From: Maridesulfovibrio zosterae DSM 11974
Lineage (GTDB): Bacteria; Desulfobacterota; Desulfovibrionia; Desulfovibrionales; Desulfovibrionaceae
Length of the DNA: 64,000 nt
Assembly: GCF_000425265.1 (NCBI RefSeq)
Contig: NZ_AUDC01000012.1
Coordinates: 248,001-312,000 of the forward strand
Direction: 5' to 3'
The notes beneath the pieces were generated by a model. That model did no database searches and was not told where the DNA came from. It saw nothing but the letters and a program-made list of their open reading frames with translations. How positions within the stretch are numbered: position 1 is the first letter of the stretch; each line of letters begins with the position of its first letter. The position numbers were made by a program, and so were the translations under genes. Positions 48,032 to 56,521 of the stretch are shown piece by piece.

Positions 48032-49377
48032 TCAGTCATGCCAATATCCTTATAGTTGATGATGAAACCATCGCAAGAGAAAATCTGACCCATGTGCTTA
48101 CTCAGGAAGGATATACAACCACGGCAGTCGGCTCTGGATCGGAAGCCCTGCAACAGATAGAAAAAGCTGAGTTTGAACTTGTACTCACTGACCTTATGCT
48201 CCCGGGCATGAATGGCATTGAATTGCTTGAACATATCAAAGAAAGACAACCTTCCACACAAGTAATTGTAATAACAGGACACGCAACAGTATCTACGGCT
48301 GTGTTGGCAATGCAGAGTGGAGCTCATTCCTATATTGCAAAACCATTCAATCTTGATGAATTGCGTGCACAGGTTCTTAAGGCTCTTGAATGCAGAGCAT
48401 TGTCAGTGGAAGTTTTGCGTCTTAGACAAGTCCTTGCACAGGGTAAACAGGACTTCCCACTTGTGGGGCAAAGTGACGAAATCCTTAAGCTGAAAAAAAC
48501 AATAAAACAGCTTGCCCATATGAACTGTAATGTTCTTATTCAGGGGGAAACGGGTACAGGTAAAGAGCTAATTGCCCGCGGAATACATATGCTAAGTTCG
48601 CGCTCTGAAGAAAGATTTATGGCTATAAACTGCGGTACATTCACTGCTGAACTGATGGACAAAGAACTGTTTGGGCACGAAAGAGAAGCATTTACCGGAG
48701 CACAGAGAGGTCAGAAAGGCATACTTGAAGTCGCAAATGGAGGGACAGTTTTCTTCGATGAAATGAGTGAACTACCACTGAATATGCAGGTAAAACTCTT
48801 AAGAGTTCTTCAGGAGCGCACTTTTTTGCGAGTAGGTGGAACCCAAGAAATACCTGTCGATATCAGAGTAATAGCAGCAACAAACTGTGACCTGAAACAG
48901 AATGTAGAAAACGGATCATTTCGTCAGGACCTTTTCTACCGGCTCAACGTTGTTACTCTTTCAGCCCCTCCACTACGTGAACACAGAGAAGATATACCTG
49001 TTCTCATCGGCCACTTCCTTGAAAAACACAGAACGCCAGAACTTGGAATCGATACGATATCTCAAGATACTCTCGATATTCTAATGAATTATTCATTTCC
49101 GGGAAATGTAAGAGAACTGGAAAATATAGCTCAACGAGCTCTAGCACTGACAAAAGGCACTGCTTTTACACCAGACCTTCTGCCTAGGGAAATTCGCACT
49201 ATATCCCGTGAAAATCCTTTGCAGACACTTGAAGAAATTGAGCGTCATCACATTGAAAAAGTTCTGCTGGCTACTGATGGTAACAAAACACAAGCCTCTA
49301 AAATACTGGGCATAGACAGAGTTTCGTTGTGGAGAAAGATGAAACGCTTAGGATTAGCCAAAGACAAAGCTAAATAA
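48028..49377 (+). CDS. NtrC-type sigma-54-dependent response regulator
   Basis: 449 residues: receiver domain with phospho-acceptor Asp55 (LVLTDLMLPGMNG) and Lys in IAKPF, AAA+ domain with Walker A GETGTGKELIARGIH and Walker B GGTVFFDEM, then a Fis-type HTH (LATDGNKTQASKILGIDRVSLWRKMKRLG). The sigma-54 contact loop reads EAFTGA where GAFTGA is usual. The likely targets are the three near-palindromes at 51521-51794. The 3' end overlaps the convergent Lon-receiver gene by 8 bp. Confidence 0.95.
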   Translation: MISHANILIVDDETIARENLTHVLTQEGYTTTAVGSGSEALQQIEKAEFELVLTDLMLPGMNGIELLEHIKERQPSTQVIVITGHATVSTAVLAMQSGAHSYIAKPFNLDELRAQVLKALECRALSVEVLRLRQVLAQGKQDFPLVGQSDEILKLKKTIKQLAHMNCNVLIQGETGTGKELIARGIHMLSSRSEERFMAINCGTFTAELMDKELFGHEREAFTGAQRGQKGILEVANGGTVFFDEMSELPLNMQVKLLRVLQERTFLRVGGTQEIPVDIRVIAATNCDLKQNVENGSFRQDLFYRLNVVTLSAPPLREHREDIPVLIGHFLEKHRTPELGIDTISQDTLDILMNYSFPGNVRELENIAQRALALTKGTAFTPDLLPREIRTISRENPLQTLEEIERHHIEKVLLATDGNKTQASKILGIDRVSLWRKMKRLGLAKDKAK

Positions 49378-51421
49378 AAGCCAGCTCCATCACCTGACTC
49401 AAACTGCTTACAAGACGGATATCAATACCATCGAGAACCTCCTGCTCAATGCGCTGCACTGCATGGGAGCATTGTTCGGGAAGAACAACTGTACGAATTC
49501 CAGCTCTTGATGCGGCCATTATCTTTTCGCGCACACCACCTACAGGCAAGACATCTCCATGCAGTGAAATTTCACCGCTGAAAGCCATATCCTGAGGGAC
49601 ATAACGACCTGTCAATTGTGAAAGAATCGCAACGGCAATGGTTACCCCCGCAGAAGGTCCCTCTTTTGTCACCGACCCGGCAGGGATATGAACATGGATA
49701 TCTGATGATTCAAAAAAATCAGGTGAAAGTCCAAAATTGTCAACATTAGCACGTATGAAACTAAGAGCAGTTTGCGCCGATTCTTGCAGAACATCTCCTA
49801 GCGACCCCGTAAGGATCAAATTTTTGTTTCCATACATTTTAGCCGCTTCTACAAAAATGATCTCACCTCCATTTTCCGACCATACCAATCCAGTAGCCAG
49901 TCCAACGCCCGGTTCCTTCCTTGCCGTTGCAGTAAAATGAGGAGGAGGCCCCATCAAGGAAAGAAGTTCTTTAACGCCGACAGCAACTACACTGCTACTG
50001 CCACTTTCATCTAAAACTCTCCTGGCCAGTTTACGGCACAGTGAAGCAATCTGTTTTTCAAGACCTCGCAATCCTGGTTCACGCGTGTAATCTATGATCA
50101 GGCTCTTTAATGCTTCAGGCTGAATATCAATTGTGTTAATTCTCAGACCATGCTGTTGTAACTGTTCGGGAACAAGATAATTAGTTGCAATTTTCAATTT
50201 CTCGCTAAGTGTGTAACTTGAAAATTCAATCACTTCCATACGATCTCTCAAAGGAGCCGAAATACGATCCATAATATTTGCTGTAGCAATGAACAGCACC
50301 CCTGAAAGGTCAAAAGCCTGTCCCAAATACTGGTCTACAAAAGTTGAATTTTGCTGAGGATCAAGAATTTCAAGCAGAACGGAAGTTGCATCTCCCTCAA
50401 AACTTTGGATAATCTTATCCATTTCATCAAGCATAATGACAGGATTACGTACGCCTGATTTCTGAATATTCTGTAAGAGTCTTCCAGCCATAGCTCCGAC
50501 ATAAGTACGTCTGTGCCCGCGAAGTTCCGCTTCATCCCTCAGTCCGGCAAGGGACATACATATAAATTTACGCCCCATTGCCTCAGCTATAGCCTTTCCT
50601 ATAGAAGTTTTCCCCGTACCTGGAGGGCCGCTGAAACAAAGGACAGGTCCACGTAATCCCTGTATGCGCTGATTTTTACCAAGCAGCTCCTGAACATAAT
50701 CACGTAACTTTGTCAGGTTAACCGGTTTTCCCATGTACTGATCCGCACCTTTCTTCATAGCAGTTACTGCCGTTTTTACAGTGGCATATCCAGTCAGCAT
50801 GATCACTCCGGTATCAGGCCAGCGGCTTCTCATTTCACCCAGAAGCTCCAACCCGTCCATACCATCCATTTTAAGATCCGTTATTACAATATCAGCAGGA
50901 TCTTCTTCCATAGCTGCAATAGCTTCCAGTCCATTTGCAACAGTTCTTACAGCAAACCCCTCATGCTCAAAAATTATAGCCAAGTTTTCACGCGCTATAA
51001 CTTCATCATCGGCAATTATCAGATTTGGGCTGATACGGCTGCGAAGACTCTTAACAGCCAAAAATTCTAAAATGCGCTCTTTTACATTGTTCAACCCATA
51101 ATGCCGGGCATCAAGTACTTCTTTTGCTCGTTCCAGATCAAGGTCATCTTTTGTGGTAGTATTCCATGGCAGAGAAAGTAAAAATTCTAGGTAATTATGT
51201 CCAAGTGCAAACTCAGGAGAAGCCCCATCAGCCTTGTGAAGCCTTTCACACTCATCCCGAGCAACATCATATATATAGTCAGGAAGACTAGCAGATTCTA
51301 TACGCCGAAGCATTTCATCTGCTGCATTATCAGGCTGTAAGACATTATTATCATTAGTATCAGCTGACTTTGATTCTTGATTGGAACCGTCATTACCGTT
51401 TTTATTAAACCATTTTATCAT
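49370..51421 (-). CDS. Lon-type ATP-dependent protease with inserted response-regulator receiver domain
   Basis: 683 residues. It lacks the usual Lon N-terminal substrate (LAN/PUA-like) domain. Order: polar head (1-35), Lon helical region (about 45-128, NYLEFLLSLPWN, YGLNNVKERILEFLAVKSL), a receiver domain (about 133-248; acidic DDE at 138-140, phospho-acceptor Asp182 in VITDLKMDGMDG, Thr210, Lys232), AAA+ with Walker A GPPGTGKT (265-272) and Walker B MLDEMDK (330-336), then the Lon protease domain with Ser590 (KEGPSAG) and Lys633 (GGVREKIMAA). All catalytic residues are present. Phosphorylation probably switches unfolding or proteolysis. Start chosen at ATG 51421, GGAG 6 bases upstream. Confidence 0.93.
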   Translation of the reverse strand: MIKWFNKNGNDGSNQESKSADTNDNNVLQPDNAADEMLRRIESASLPDYIYDVARDECERLHKADGASPEFALGHNYLEFLLSLPWNTTTKDDLDLERAKEVLDARHYGLNNVKERILEFLAVKSLRSRISPNLIIADDEVIARENLAIIFEHEGFAVRTVANGLEAIAAMEEDPADIVITDLKMDGMDGLELLGEMRSRWPDTGVIMLTGYATVKTAVTAMKKGADQYMGKPVNLTKLRDYVQELLGKNQRIQGLRGPVLCFSGPPGTGKTSIGKAIAEAMGRKFICMSLAGLRDEAELRGHRRTYVGAMAGRLLQNIQKSGVRNPVIMLDEMDKIIQSFEGDATSVLLEILDPQQNSTFVDQYLGQAFDLSGVLFIATANIMDRISAPLRDRMEVIEFSSYTLSEKLKIATNYLVPEQLQQHGLRINTIDIQPEALKSLIIDYTREPGLRGLEKQIASLCRKLARRVLDESGSSSVVAVGVKELLSLMGPPPHFTATARKEPGVGLATGLVWSENGGEIIFVEAAKMYGNKNLILTGSLGDVLQESAQTALSFIRANVDNFGLSPDFFESSDIHVHIPAGSVTKEGPSAGVTIAVAILSQLTGRYVPQDMAFSGEISLHGDVLPVGGVREKIMAASRAGIRTVVLPEQCSHAVQRIEQEVLDGIDIRLVSSLSQVMELAFI

Positions 51422-51520
51422 CTGCGCTCCACTATCACTGAAAACCATTGAAATTCAGCCTAAATAAGCTTGAAACACCACAATTCCTAAAACATTATCA
51501 TCATTATGCCGAGGTGTTAA

Positions 51521-51537
51521 TGTTGCATTTTGAAACA
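51521..51537. promoter_or_regulatory. Putative activator-binding site 1
   Basis: TGTTGCATTTTGAAACA, sharing the pattern nGTTGCATwwTGmAACA with sites 2 and 3. About 100 bases before the Lon-receiver start and 350 before the plus-strand promoter. Confidence 0.6.
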
Positions 51538-51609
51538 AAAGACCATTTTTTCGTTATTTCATGCTGCAAAATAAGCAATAAAAACCTTGTGAGGAAAGGC
51601 ACAACCTAT

Positions 51610-51638
51610 CGTTATCGCCGTCTGTAGGCGTTATAACG
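51610..51638. other. Hairpin between activator sites 1 and 2
   Basis: CGTTAT-CGCC pairs with GGCG-(TT)-ATAACG around GTCTGTA. No T-run follows. Role unknown. Confidence 0.4.
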
Positions 51639-51700
51639 TCTCCTCAGAAAATTTCTTGCACCATCTAAATCTGAGCAAATTTTATATTACACCGCGCTGT

Positions 51701-51717
51701 CGTTGCATAATGAAACA
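51701..51717. promoter_or_regulatory. Putative activator-binding site 2
   Basis: CGTTGCATAATGAAACA, 180 bases downstream of site 1 and about 165 before the sigma-54-like promoter. Confidence 0.65.
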
Positions 51718-51777
51718 CTTGTGAAAAGCCTTATTTAACGGTCTTTAAGAACAAAACTTTTAATTTCAATATTTTTT

Positions 51778-51794
51778 AGTTGCATAATGCAACA
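51778..51794. promoter_or_regulatory. Putative activator-binding site 3
   Basis: AGTTGCATAATGCAACA, the most symmetric copy (GTTGCAT-A-ATGCAAC). 77 bases downstream of site 2 and about 75 before the -24 element, a usual distance for an NtrC-type enhancer. Confidence 0.7.
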
Positions 51795-51866
51795 TCATAT
51801 TTTTATTCCAATCTTAATATTTTAATTAAAGCTTAACATTACAAGCAGTTAACGAGACATTTACAC

Positions 51867-51884
51867 TTGGCATGTTTATTGATC
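51867..51884 (+). promoter_or_regulatory. Sigma-54-like promoter of the USP-DASS operon
   Basis: TTGGCATG then TTGAT, with the -24 GG and -12 GA separated by exactly 10 bases (consensus GG-N10-GC). 40 bases before the ATG at 51924. The -12 base differs from consensus. Confidence 0.6.
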
Positions 51885-51923
51885 TTAGAGGGGCATGAAG
51901 GGAAACAATAACGAGGAGGCACC

Positions 51924-52535
51924 ATGGCTACCGTACAGAGTATCATCCGTTTCTTAGACCGTCAGTATGCAACTAAGGCTGAAAACCAATGCAATACCTG
52001 TAACGTTGGCAAATGGGCCATTAATCGGGATCAGTTATTAACTGACCAAAAAGAAAGGGGGCTTTTCTTGAAATCATTGTTAAACCGTTTTCGGCTCAGC
52101 AGCCAGAAAGCACCGACTTCACAAAAGGAAAATGATAAACTGGTTAAGAATCTTTCAAAGACCACAAGAGTTGGTGGAAAAATTCTTGTGGTCAGCAAGG
52201 GAGCAGCTTTCTCCGGAAACGTAGTCAGCTACGCAGTAGAAATGGCCGCAAAGACACATAGCAGTCTGGTGGCATTGAACCTTGATGAACAGGGATCAGA
52301 TTTCAACAATTTTCGTTCCAAATCAGAAGAAAACATTTCCAGTTTCTCTGCTAAGGCAGAAGAAGCAGGTCTCTTATTTGCCCACGTTGTTAAGAGCGGC
52401 TCAGAAGATGCAGTTGTAGCACAGCTTCATTGCGATGACTGTGCATACCGCTACGTTATGGAAGATGTCCCCACTCAGAAATCATCAAACAAAGCTATAC
52501 CGGTATACACTCGAGCGATGCTGCGGGTTAAATAG
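51924..52535 (+). CDS. USP-like protein with N-terminal CxxC
   Basis: 203 residues. An N-terminal part with CNTC (Cys23, 26), a polar linker, then a Rossmann-like universal-stress-protein domain (about 82-175: GGKILVVSKGAAFSGNVVSYAVEMAAK, LVALNLDEQ), ending with CDDC (about 171-174) and a short tail. The ATP-binding G-x-x-G-x-[ST] loop of classical USPs is not clear, so nucleotide binding is uncertain. AGGAGG precedes the ATG. 43 bases upstream of the DASS permease gene; probably a cytosolic partner of that transporter. Confidence 0.75.
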   Translation: MATVQSIIRFLDRQYATKAENQCNTCNVGKWAINRDQLLTDQKERGLFLKSLLNRFRLSSQKAPTSQKENDKLVKNLSKTTRVGGKILVVSKGAAFSGNVVSYAVEMAAKTHSSLVALNLDEQGSDFNNFRSKSEENISSFSAKAEEAGLLFAHVVKSGSEDAVVAQLHCDDCAYRYVMEDVPTQKSSNKAIPVYTRAMLRVK

Positions 52536-52578
52536 ACCTGCAGACCGGCATTGCGCTTTAGATTAAAAAGGTACACTT

Positions 52579-54378
52579 ATGACTCCAGAAATTCTTCTAG
52601 TAATGGCAGTACTGGCTTTTGCGGTACTGCTCTTCATATTCGAATGGGTGCGGGTAGACGTTGTCGGTATCATTATGATGGTACTTCTACCACTACTAGG
52701 ACTGGTTACACCTAAACAGGCAATCAGTGGATTAAGCAGTAATGCTGTCGTGTCTATCATCGCTGTTATCATCATTGGAGCCGGACTTGATAAGACCGGT
52801 GTCATGAATACTTTAGCCAGAGTGATACTCAGGTTTGCCGGAAAAAGTGAAACCAGGATTATGACACTGATCGCCGGAACAGTGGCTATCATATCGGGAT
52901 TCATGCAGAATATCGGAGCCGCAGCTCTGTTCCTGCCTGCAGCTAAACGCATCGGTAACCAGACAGGAGTACCTGTTGGAAGGCTGCTCATGCCTATGGG
53001 GTTCTGTGCTATTATCGGGGGCTGCCTGACTCTGGTCGGCTCCAGCCCTTTGATTCTTCTCAACGACTTGATGATTGTCGGGGGTAAGCACTATGAACCT
53101 TTCGGGATGTTCGGCGTAACTCCTATAGGGATTCTACTTCTAATAGCAGCTCTCGTTTATTTTATGATTTTTGGCAGATTTATCCTTCCAAGTAAAAATG
53201 TCAGCGAAAATTCAGGCCCGATGTCTGATCTTTTGAATGGCACTTACGGTGGCATCGGTTCTCTGTTTGAACTGCATATCCCTGAAACATGGAAGTGTGA
53301 TAAAAACCTACAGGCCTTAGAACTTCGCCCAATCTACTTTTCAACAGTAGTTGCGATTGCCCGTGACAATGGAAAAGCTCACAAAATAGCCCCTGACGCT
53401 CATGAAATCATCAGACCAGGTGATCATCTGGCAGTTGTCGGACACCATGAATTCGTTCAGCATATGGCTGAAGATTTCGGATGGGAACTTCAGGAGGAGC
53501 TAAGCTCTTTTGCAGAAGAACTTTCACCGAACAATGCAGGAATCATGGAAGGACTTATCACTCCACGTTCTGAACTTGTCGGCCAGACTCTTATGGAACT
53601 AAGAATACGTGACCGTTTTCAGGTTTCTCCACTTGCAATTTTCCGCGGTGAAAAACTGTTTATCAGCGGATTAAGTGAGATGAAACTTGAATCAGGGGAT
53701 GCGATACTGCTCCATGGCCGCTGGGAAATGTTCCACTTACTCAAGGATAGACCTGACTTTGTTTTCACGGAAGAAGTCAAAGGTGAAATCCTCCGCACAG
53801 AGAAAGCTAAATTTGCTTTAATGTGGCTTGCTATCTCTCTGACCATGATTTTAGGATTTCATATCCAGCTTTCAATTGCACTGCTCACAGGAGCACTGGG
53901 TATGATACTGACCAAGGTCCTCAGCATTGATGAAGCATACCAGTCCGTGGACTGGATGACTGTGTTCCTCCTGGGAGGACTCATCCCTCTGGGAATGGCA
54001 TTTGAAAATACAGGCGCTGCAAAATTCATCGCTGACACGATCATGGCCGCTCTTGGACATCCATCGGCACTTATACTGCTTACAGTCATCGGTGCCCTGA
54101 CATCCTTCTTTACATTAGTAGCCTCCAATGTTGGCGCAACAGTTCTGCTGGTTCCACTATCTATGAACATGGCCCTGAATGCAGGCGTAGACCCTCGCAT
54201 CGCGGCACTGACAGTAGCGGTGGCAGCCTCCAACACGTTTGTATTGCCGACTCATCAGGTTAATGCCCTCATCATGAGACCAGGTGGGTACAAAACCATA
54301 GATTATGTCAGAGCAGGATTTGGTATGACCATCCTGTACATGGCAGTCATGATATTCGCATTAATATCTCTTTACTAA
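52579..54378 (+). CDS. DASS/SLC13-family permease with central TrkA-C domains (copy 2)
   Basis: 599 residues, same plan as the protein at 41171-42979: helices, two TrkA-C domains (about 215-375), helices. Motifs are GLSSNAVVSIIAVIIIGAGLD, FMQNIGAAALFLPAAKRI, SSPLILLNDLM, TSFFTLVASNVGATVLLVPLS and VAVAASNTFVLPTHQVNAL. Likely sodium-coupled anion uptake, substrate unknown. Second gene of an operon behind a sigma-54-like promoter, so expression probably answers to the adjacent two-component system. Confidence 0.9.
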   Translation: MTPEILLVMAVLAFAVLLFIFEWVRVDVVGIIMMVLLPLLGLVTPKQAISGLSSNAVVSIIAVIIIGAGLDKTGVMNTLARVILRFAGKSETRIMTLIAGTVAIISGFMQNIGAAALFLPAAKRIGNQTGVPVGRLLMPMGFCAIIGGCLTLVGSSPLILLNDLMIVGGKHYEPFGMFGVTPIGILLLIAALVYFMIFGRFILPSKNVSENSGPMSDLLNGTYGGIGSLFELHIPETWKCDKNLQALELRPIYFSTVVAIARDNGKAHKIAPDAHEIIRPGDHLAVVGHHEFVQHMAEDFGWELQEELSSFAEELSPNNAGIMEGLITPRSELVGQTLMELRIRDRFQVSPLAIFRGEKLFISGLSEMKLESGDAILLHGRWEMFHLLKDRPDFVFTEEVKGEILRTEKAKFALMWLAISLTMILGFHIQLSIALLTGALGMILTKVLSIDEAYQSVDWMTVFLLGGLIPLGMAFENTGAAKFIADTIMAALGHPSALILLTVIGALTSFFTLVASNVGATVLLVPLSMNMALNAGVDPRIAALTVAVAASNTFVLPTHQVNALIMRPGGYKTIDYVRAGFGMTILYMAVMIFALISLY

Positions 54379-54389
54379 GCTGTTTTTAA

Positions 54390-54416
54390 AAAGCCGGAGA
54401 ACATTTCTCCGGCTTT
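54390..54416 (+). terminator. Terminator of the USP-DASS operon
   Basis: AAAGCCGGAGAA pairs with TTCTCCGGCTTT (12 bp) around a 3-base CAT loop, then TTTT. Confidence 0.92.
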
Positions 54417-54506
54417 TCATCTTTTCTGATTCAATACAATACAAGACAAGCCTGATAACAGGCATCATCTACAATTTTCAGCTATCAAAATCATAAGGAG
54501 AAACTG

Positions 54507-56129
54507 ATGCAGCAATCTTTTCTGCAATCACTTGGGAGCAACTTTCTTGGCAGTGCGCCGAAATGGTATAAAGCGGTTATTATCGCTTTTTTAATCCTAA
54601 ATCCCTGTTTAATGTTCACCGTCGGTCCCATTGTAGCTGGCTGGGCATTAATTGCTGAATTTATTTTTACTCTGGCTATGGCTTTAAAATGTTACCCTCT
54701 TCCAGCTGGAGGTTTACTCGCATTTGAAGCTGTTATTATGGGGTTGACCTCACCAGAAACAATCTATCATGAAGCCCTCAACAACTTTGAGGTTATATTA
54801 CTGCTGATCTTTATGGTCGCAGGTATCTATTTCATGAAAGATTTTCTACAATTCACCTTCACGCGTATTCTCGTTAGAGTTCAGTCTAAGACTTTAATTT
54901 CACTTCTTTTTTGCATAGCTGGTGCATTTTTATCAGCATTTTTGGATGCACTGACAGTAACAGCTGTCATAATTGCTGTTGCCTACAGCTTTTACAATAT
55001 CTACCACAGATTCGCATCTGGAAAGACACTGCAATGTGCTCATGACCTGTGCAGCGATCAGACTGTAGTAGAAAAAAATCGTCAGGATCTTAAAGAATTC
55101 AGAGCCTTCCTGCGTAATTTGATGATGCACGGAGCAGTTGGAACCGCACTTGGCGGAGTGTGTACTCTGGTCGGAGAACCTCAGAATCTACTTATCGGCG
55201 GAGAAATGGGCTGGCATTTTGTTGAATTTTTCCTTGAAGTAATGCCAGTATCAATGCCCGTCTTTGCAGTTGGTCTATTGACCTGCATTACTGTCGAGCA
55301 GTTTCACCTTTTCGGATACGGAGCAAAACTTCCCGGCAACATTCGCTCACACCTGCTTGAAACAGCTATAGAACTTGAAGAAAAACAGGGACAGAAAGGA
55401 AAAACAAAACTGATTGTCCAGACTCTGACTGGTCTGTGGCTTATTGCTGCGCTGGCATTCCATCTGGCTGCTGTCGGAATTGTCGGCCTGTCTGTGATTA
55501 TTCTTCTTACCGCCATGAACGGAGTTGTTGAAGAGCATCAGTTGGGAAAAGCATTTGAAGAAGCACTCCCCTTCACCGCACTTCTGGTTGTATTCTTCTC
55601 TGTTGTCGCTGTTATTCATGATCAGGGCATATTCCATCCCATTATTGAATATGTTCTCAGCTTGAAGGGACAGACCCAGCTTGTGGCATACTACATTGCC
55701 AACGGTATACTATCCGCAATATCCGATAACGTTTTTGTGGCCACAGTTTATATTTCAGAAACAAAACTCCATTTCATTAACCTGCTTGGAAATATCCCTG
55801 ACGTAGGAACAACCGGAGCGGCTCTGATGGATAAACTTACTGATCCGCATCTAGCACGTCTTGATGTCGTTGCCGGGATGCCTCAGGCAACAGCTGCCAA
55901 AGTTCTTGATGTAATGCGTAACTTTGACAAACTGGCAGTTGCAATCAATACAGGAACAAACATTCCAAGTGTTGCGACCCCTAATGGTCAGGCAGCATTC
56001 CTTTTCCTACTGACATCGGCCCTTGCTCCGGTCATAAGGCTTTCTTACGGCCGGATGGTAGTGCTTGCATTACCGTACACCATTACCATGTCTATTACGG
56101 GCCTTTTAGCTGTTAACTACTTTTTGTAA
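54507..56129 (+). CDS. nhaB: Na+/H+ antiporter NhaB
   Basis: Exports sodium in exchange for protons at the inner membrane. 540 residues, about 12 helices. The N-terminal part ([80 protein letters not shown]) is clearly NhaB-type, as are [18 protein letters not shown]-like and [12 protein letters not shown] segments. GGAG before the ATG. Suits a saline habitat. Confidence 0.95.
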   Translation: MQQSFLQSLGSNFLGSAPKWYKAVIIAFLILNPCLMFTVGPIVAGWALIAEFIFTLAMALKCYPLPAGGLLAFEAVIMGLTSPETIYHEALNNFEVILLLIFMVAGIYFMKDFLQFTFTRILVRVQSKTLISLLFCIAGAFLSAFLDALTVTAVIIAVAYSFYNIYHRFASGKTLQCAHDLCSDQTVVEKNRQDLKEFRAFLRNLMMHGAVGTALGGVCTLVGEPQNLLIGGEMGWHFVEFFLEVMPVSMPVFAVGLLTCITVEQFHLFGYGAKLPGNIRSHLLETAIELEEKQGQKGKTKLIVQTLTGLWLIAALAFHLAAVGIVGLSVIILLTAMNGVVEEHQLGKAFEEALPFTALLVVFFSVVAVIHDQGIFHPIIEYVLSLKGQTQLVAYYIANGILSAISDNVFVATVYISETKLHFINLLGNIPDVGTTGAALMDKLTDPHLARLDVVAGMPQATAAKVLDVMRNFDKLAVAINTGTNIPSVATPNGQAAFLFLLTSALAPVIRLSYGRMVVLALPYTITMSITGLLAVNYFL

Positions 56130-56137
56130 TTAACAGC

Positions 56138-56154
56138 GCCGCTTTTTAAGCGGC
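56138..56154 (+). terminator. Short hairpin after nhaB
   Basis: GCCGCTT-TTT-AAGCGGC, directly before a longer hairpin; the two form a tandem terminator. Confidence 0.6.
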
Positions 56155-56155
56155 A

Positions 56156-56206
56156 TCCCCGATCTTCCGGCTGGGTTGCCACTCCCGGAAGATCGGGGAC
56201 AGCTTT
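56156..56206 (+). terminator. Main terminator of nhaB
   Basis: A perfect 15-bp stem (TCCCCGATCTTCCGG with CCGGAAGATCGGGGA), 14-base loop, then CAGCTTTTT. Confidence 0.88.
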
Positions 56207-56521
56207 TTCCCGCTTTTACAAAACTAAATTCCCCAAATTTCACTTTATCAAATCCACACCGCAAGGCCCCAATTACTTTAATTCAAAGTCATGTATTCCT
56301 GGTCCAAAATCAGCCTTCATAGCCTTAACGAATACATCGTTTTCTACCCTTTCTTTAAAAAATTGAAATGTACCTTTAAGACCAGCATAAAAATTTTGTT
56401 AATAGATTTTAGCCATCAAACAAGAAACCACTCTTTTTTAATTGCCATGGTTAACTTCAACAATATAGATTAGTGTGAGTTTAATAATTACAAATAGAAA
56501 TTTGTTTTAAAAAGAGAAAAC
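56207..56521. other. Intergenic region before the broken channel gene
   Basis: 315 AT-rich bases. A 60-codon open stretch at 56291-56473 has no ribosome site or recognisable content. I see nothing else in it. Confidence 0.4.

Noticed and set aside
51422-51520. Sigma-54 promoter for the Lon-receiver gene on the minus strand
   Set aside because: No GG-N10-GC pair found in the 100 bases before the start; the gene may use another sigma factor.
56291-56473. 60-codon open frame before the channel gene
   Set aside because: AT-driven, no ribosome site, no recognisable content.
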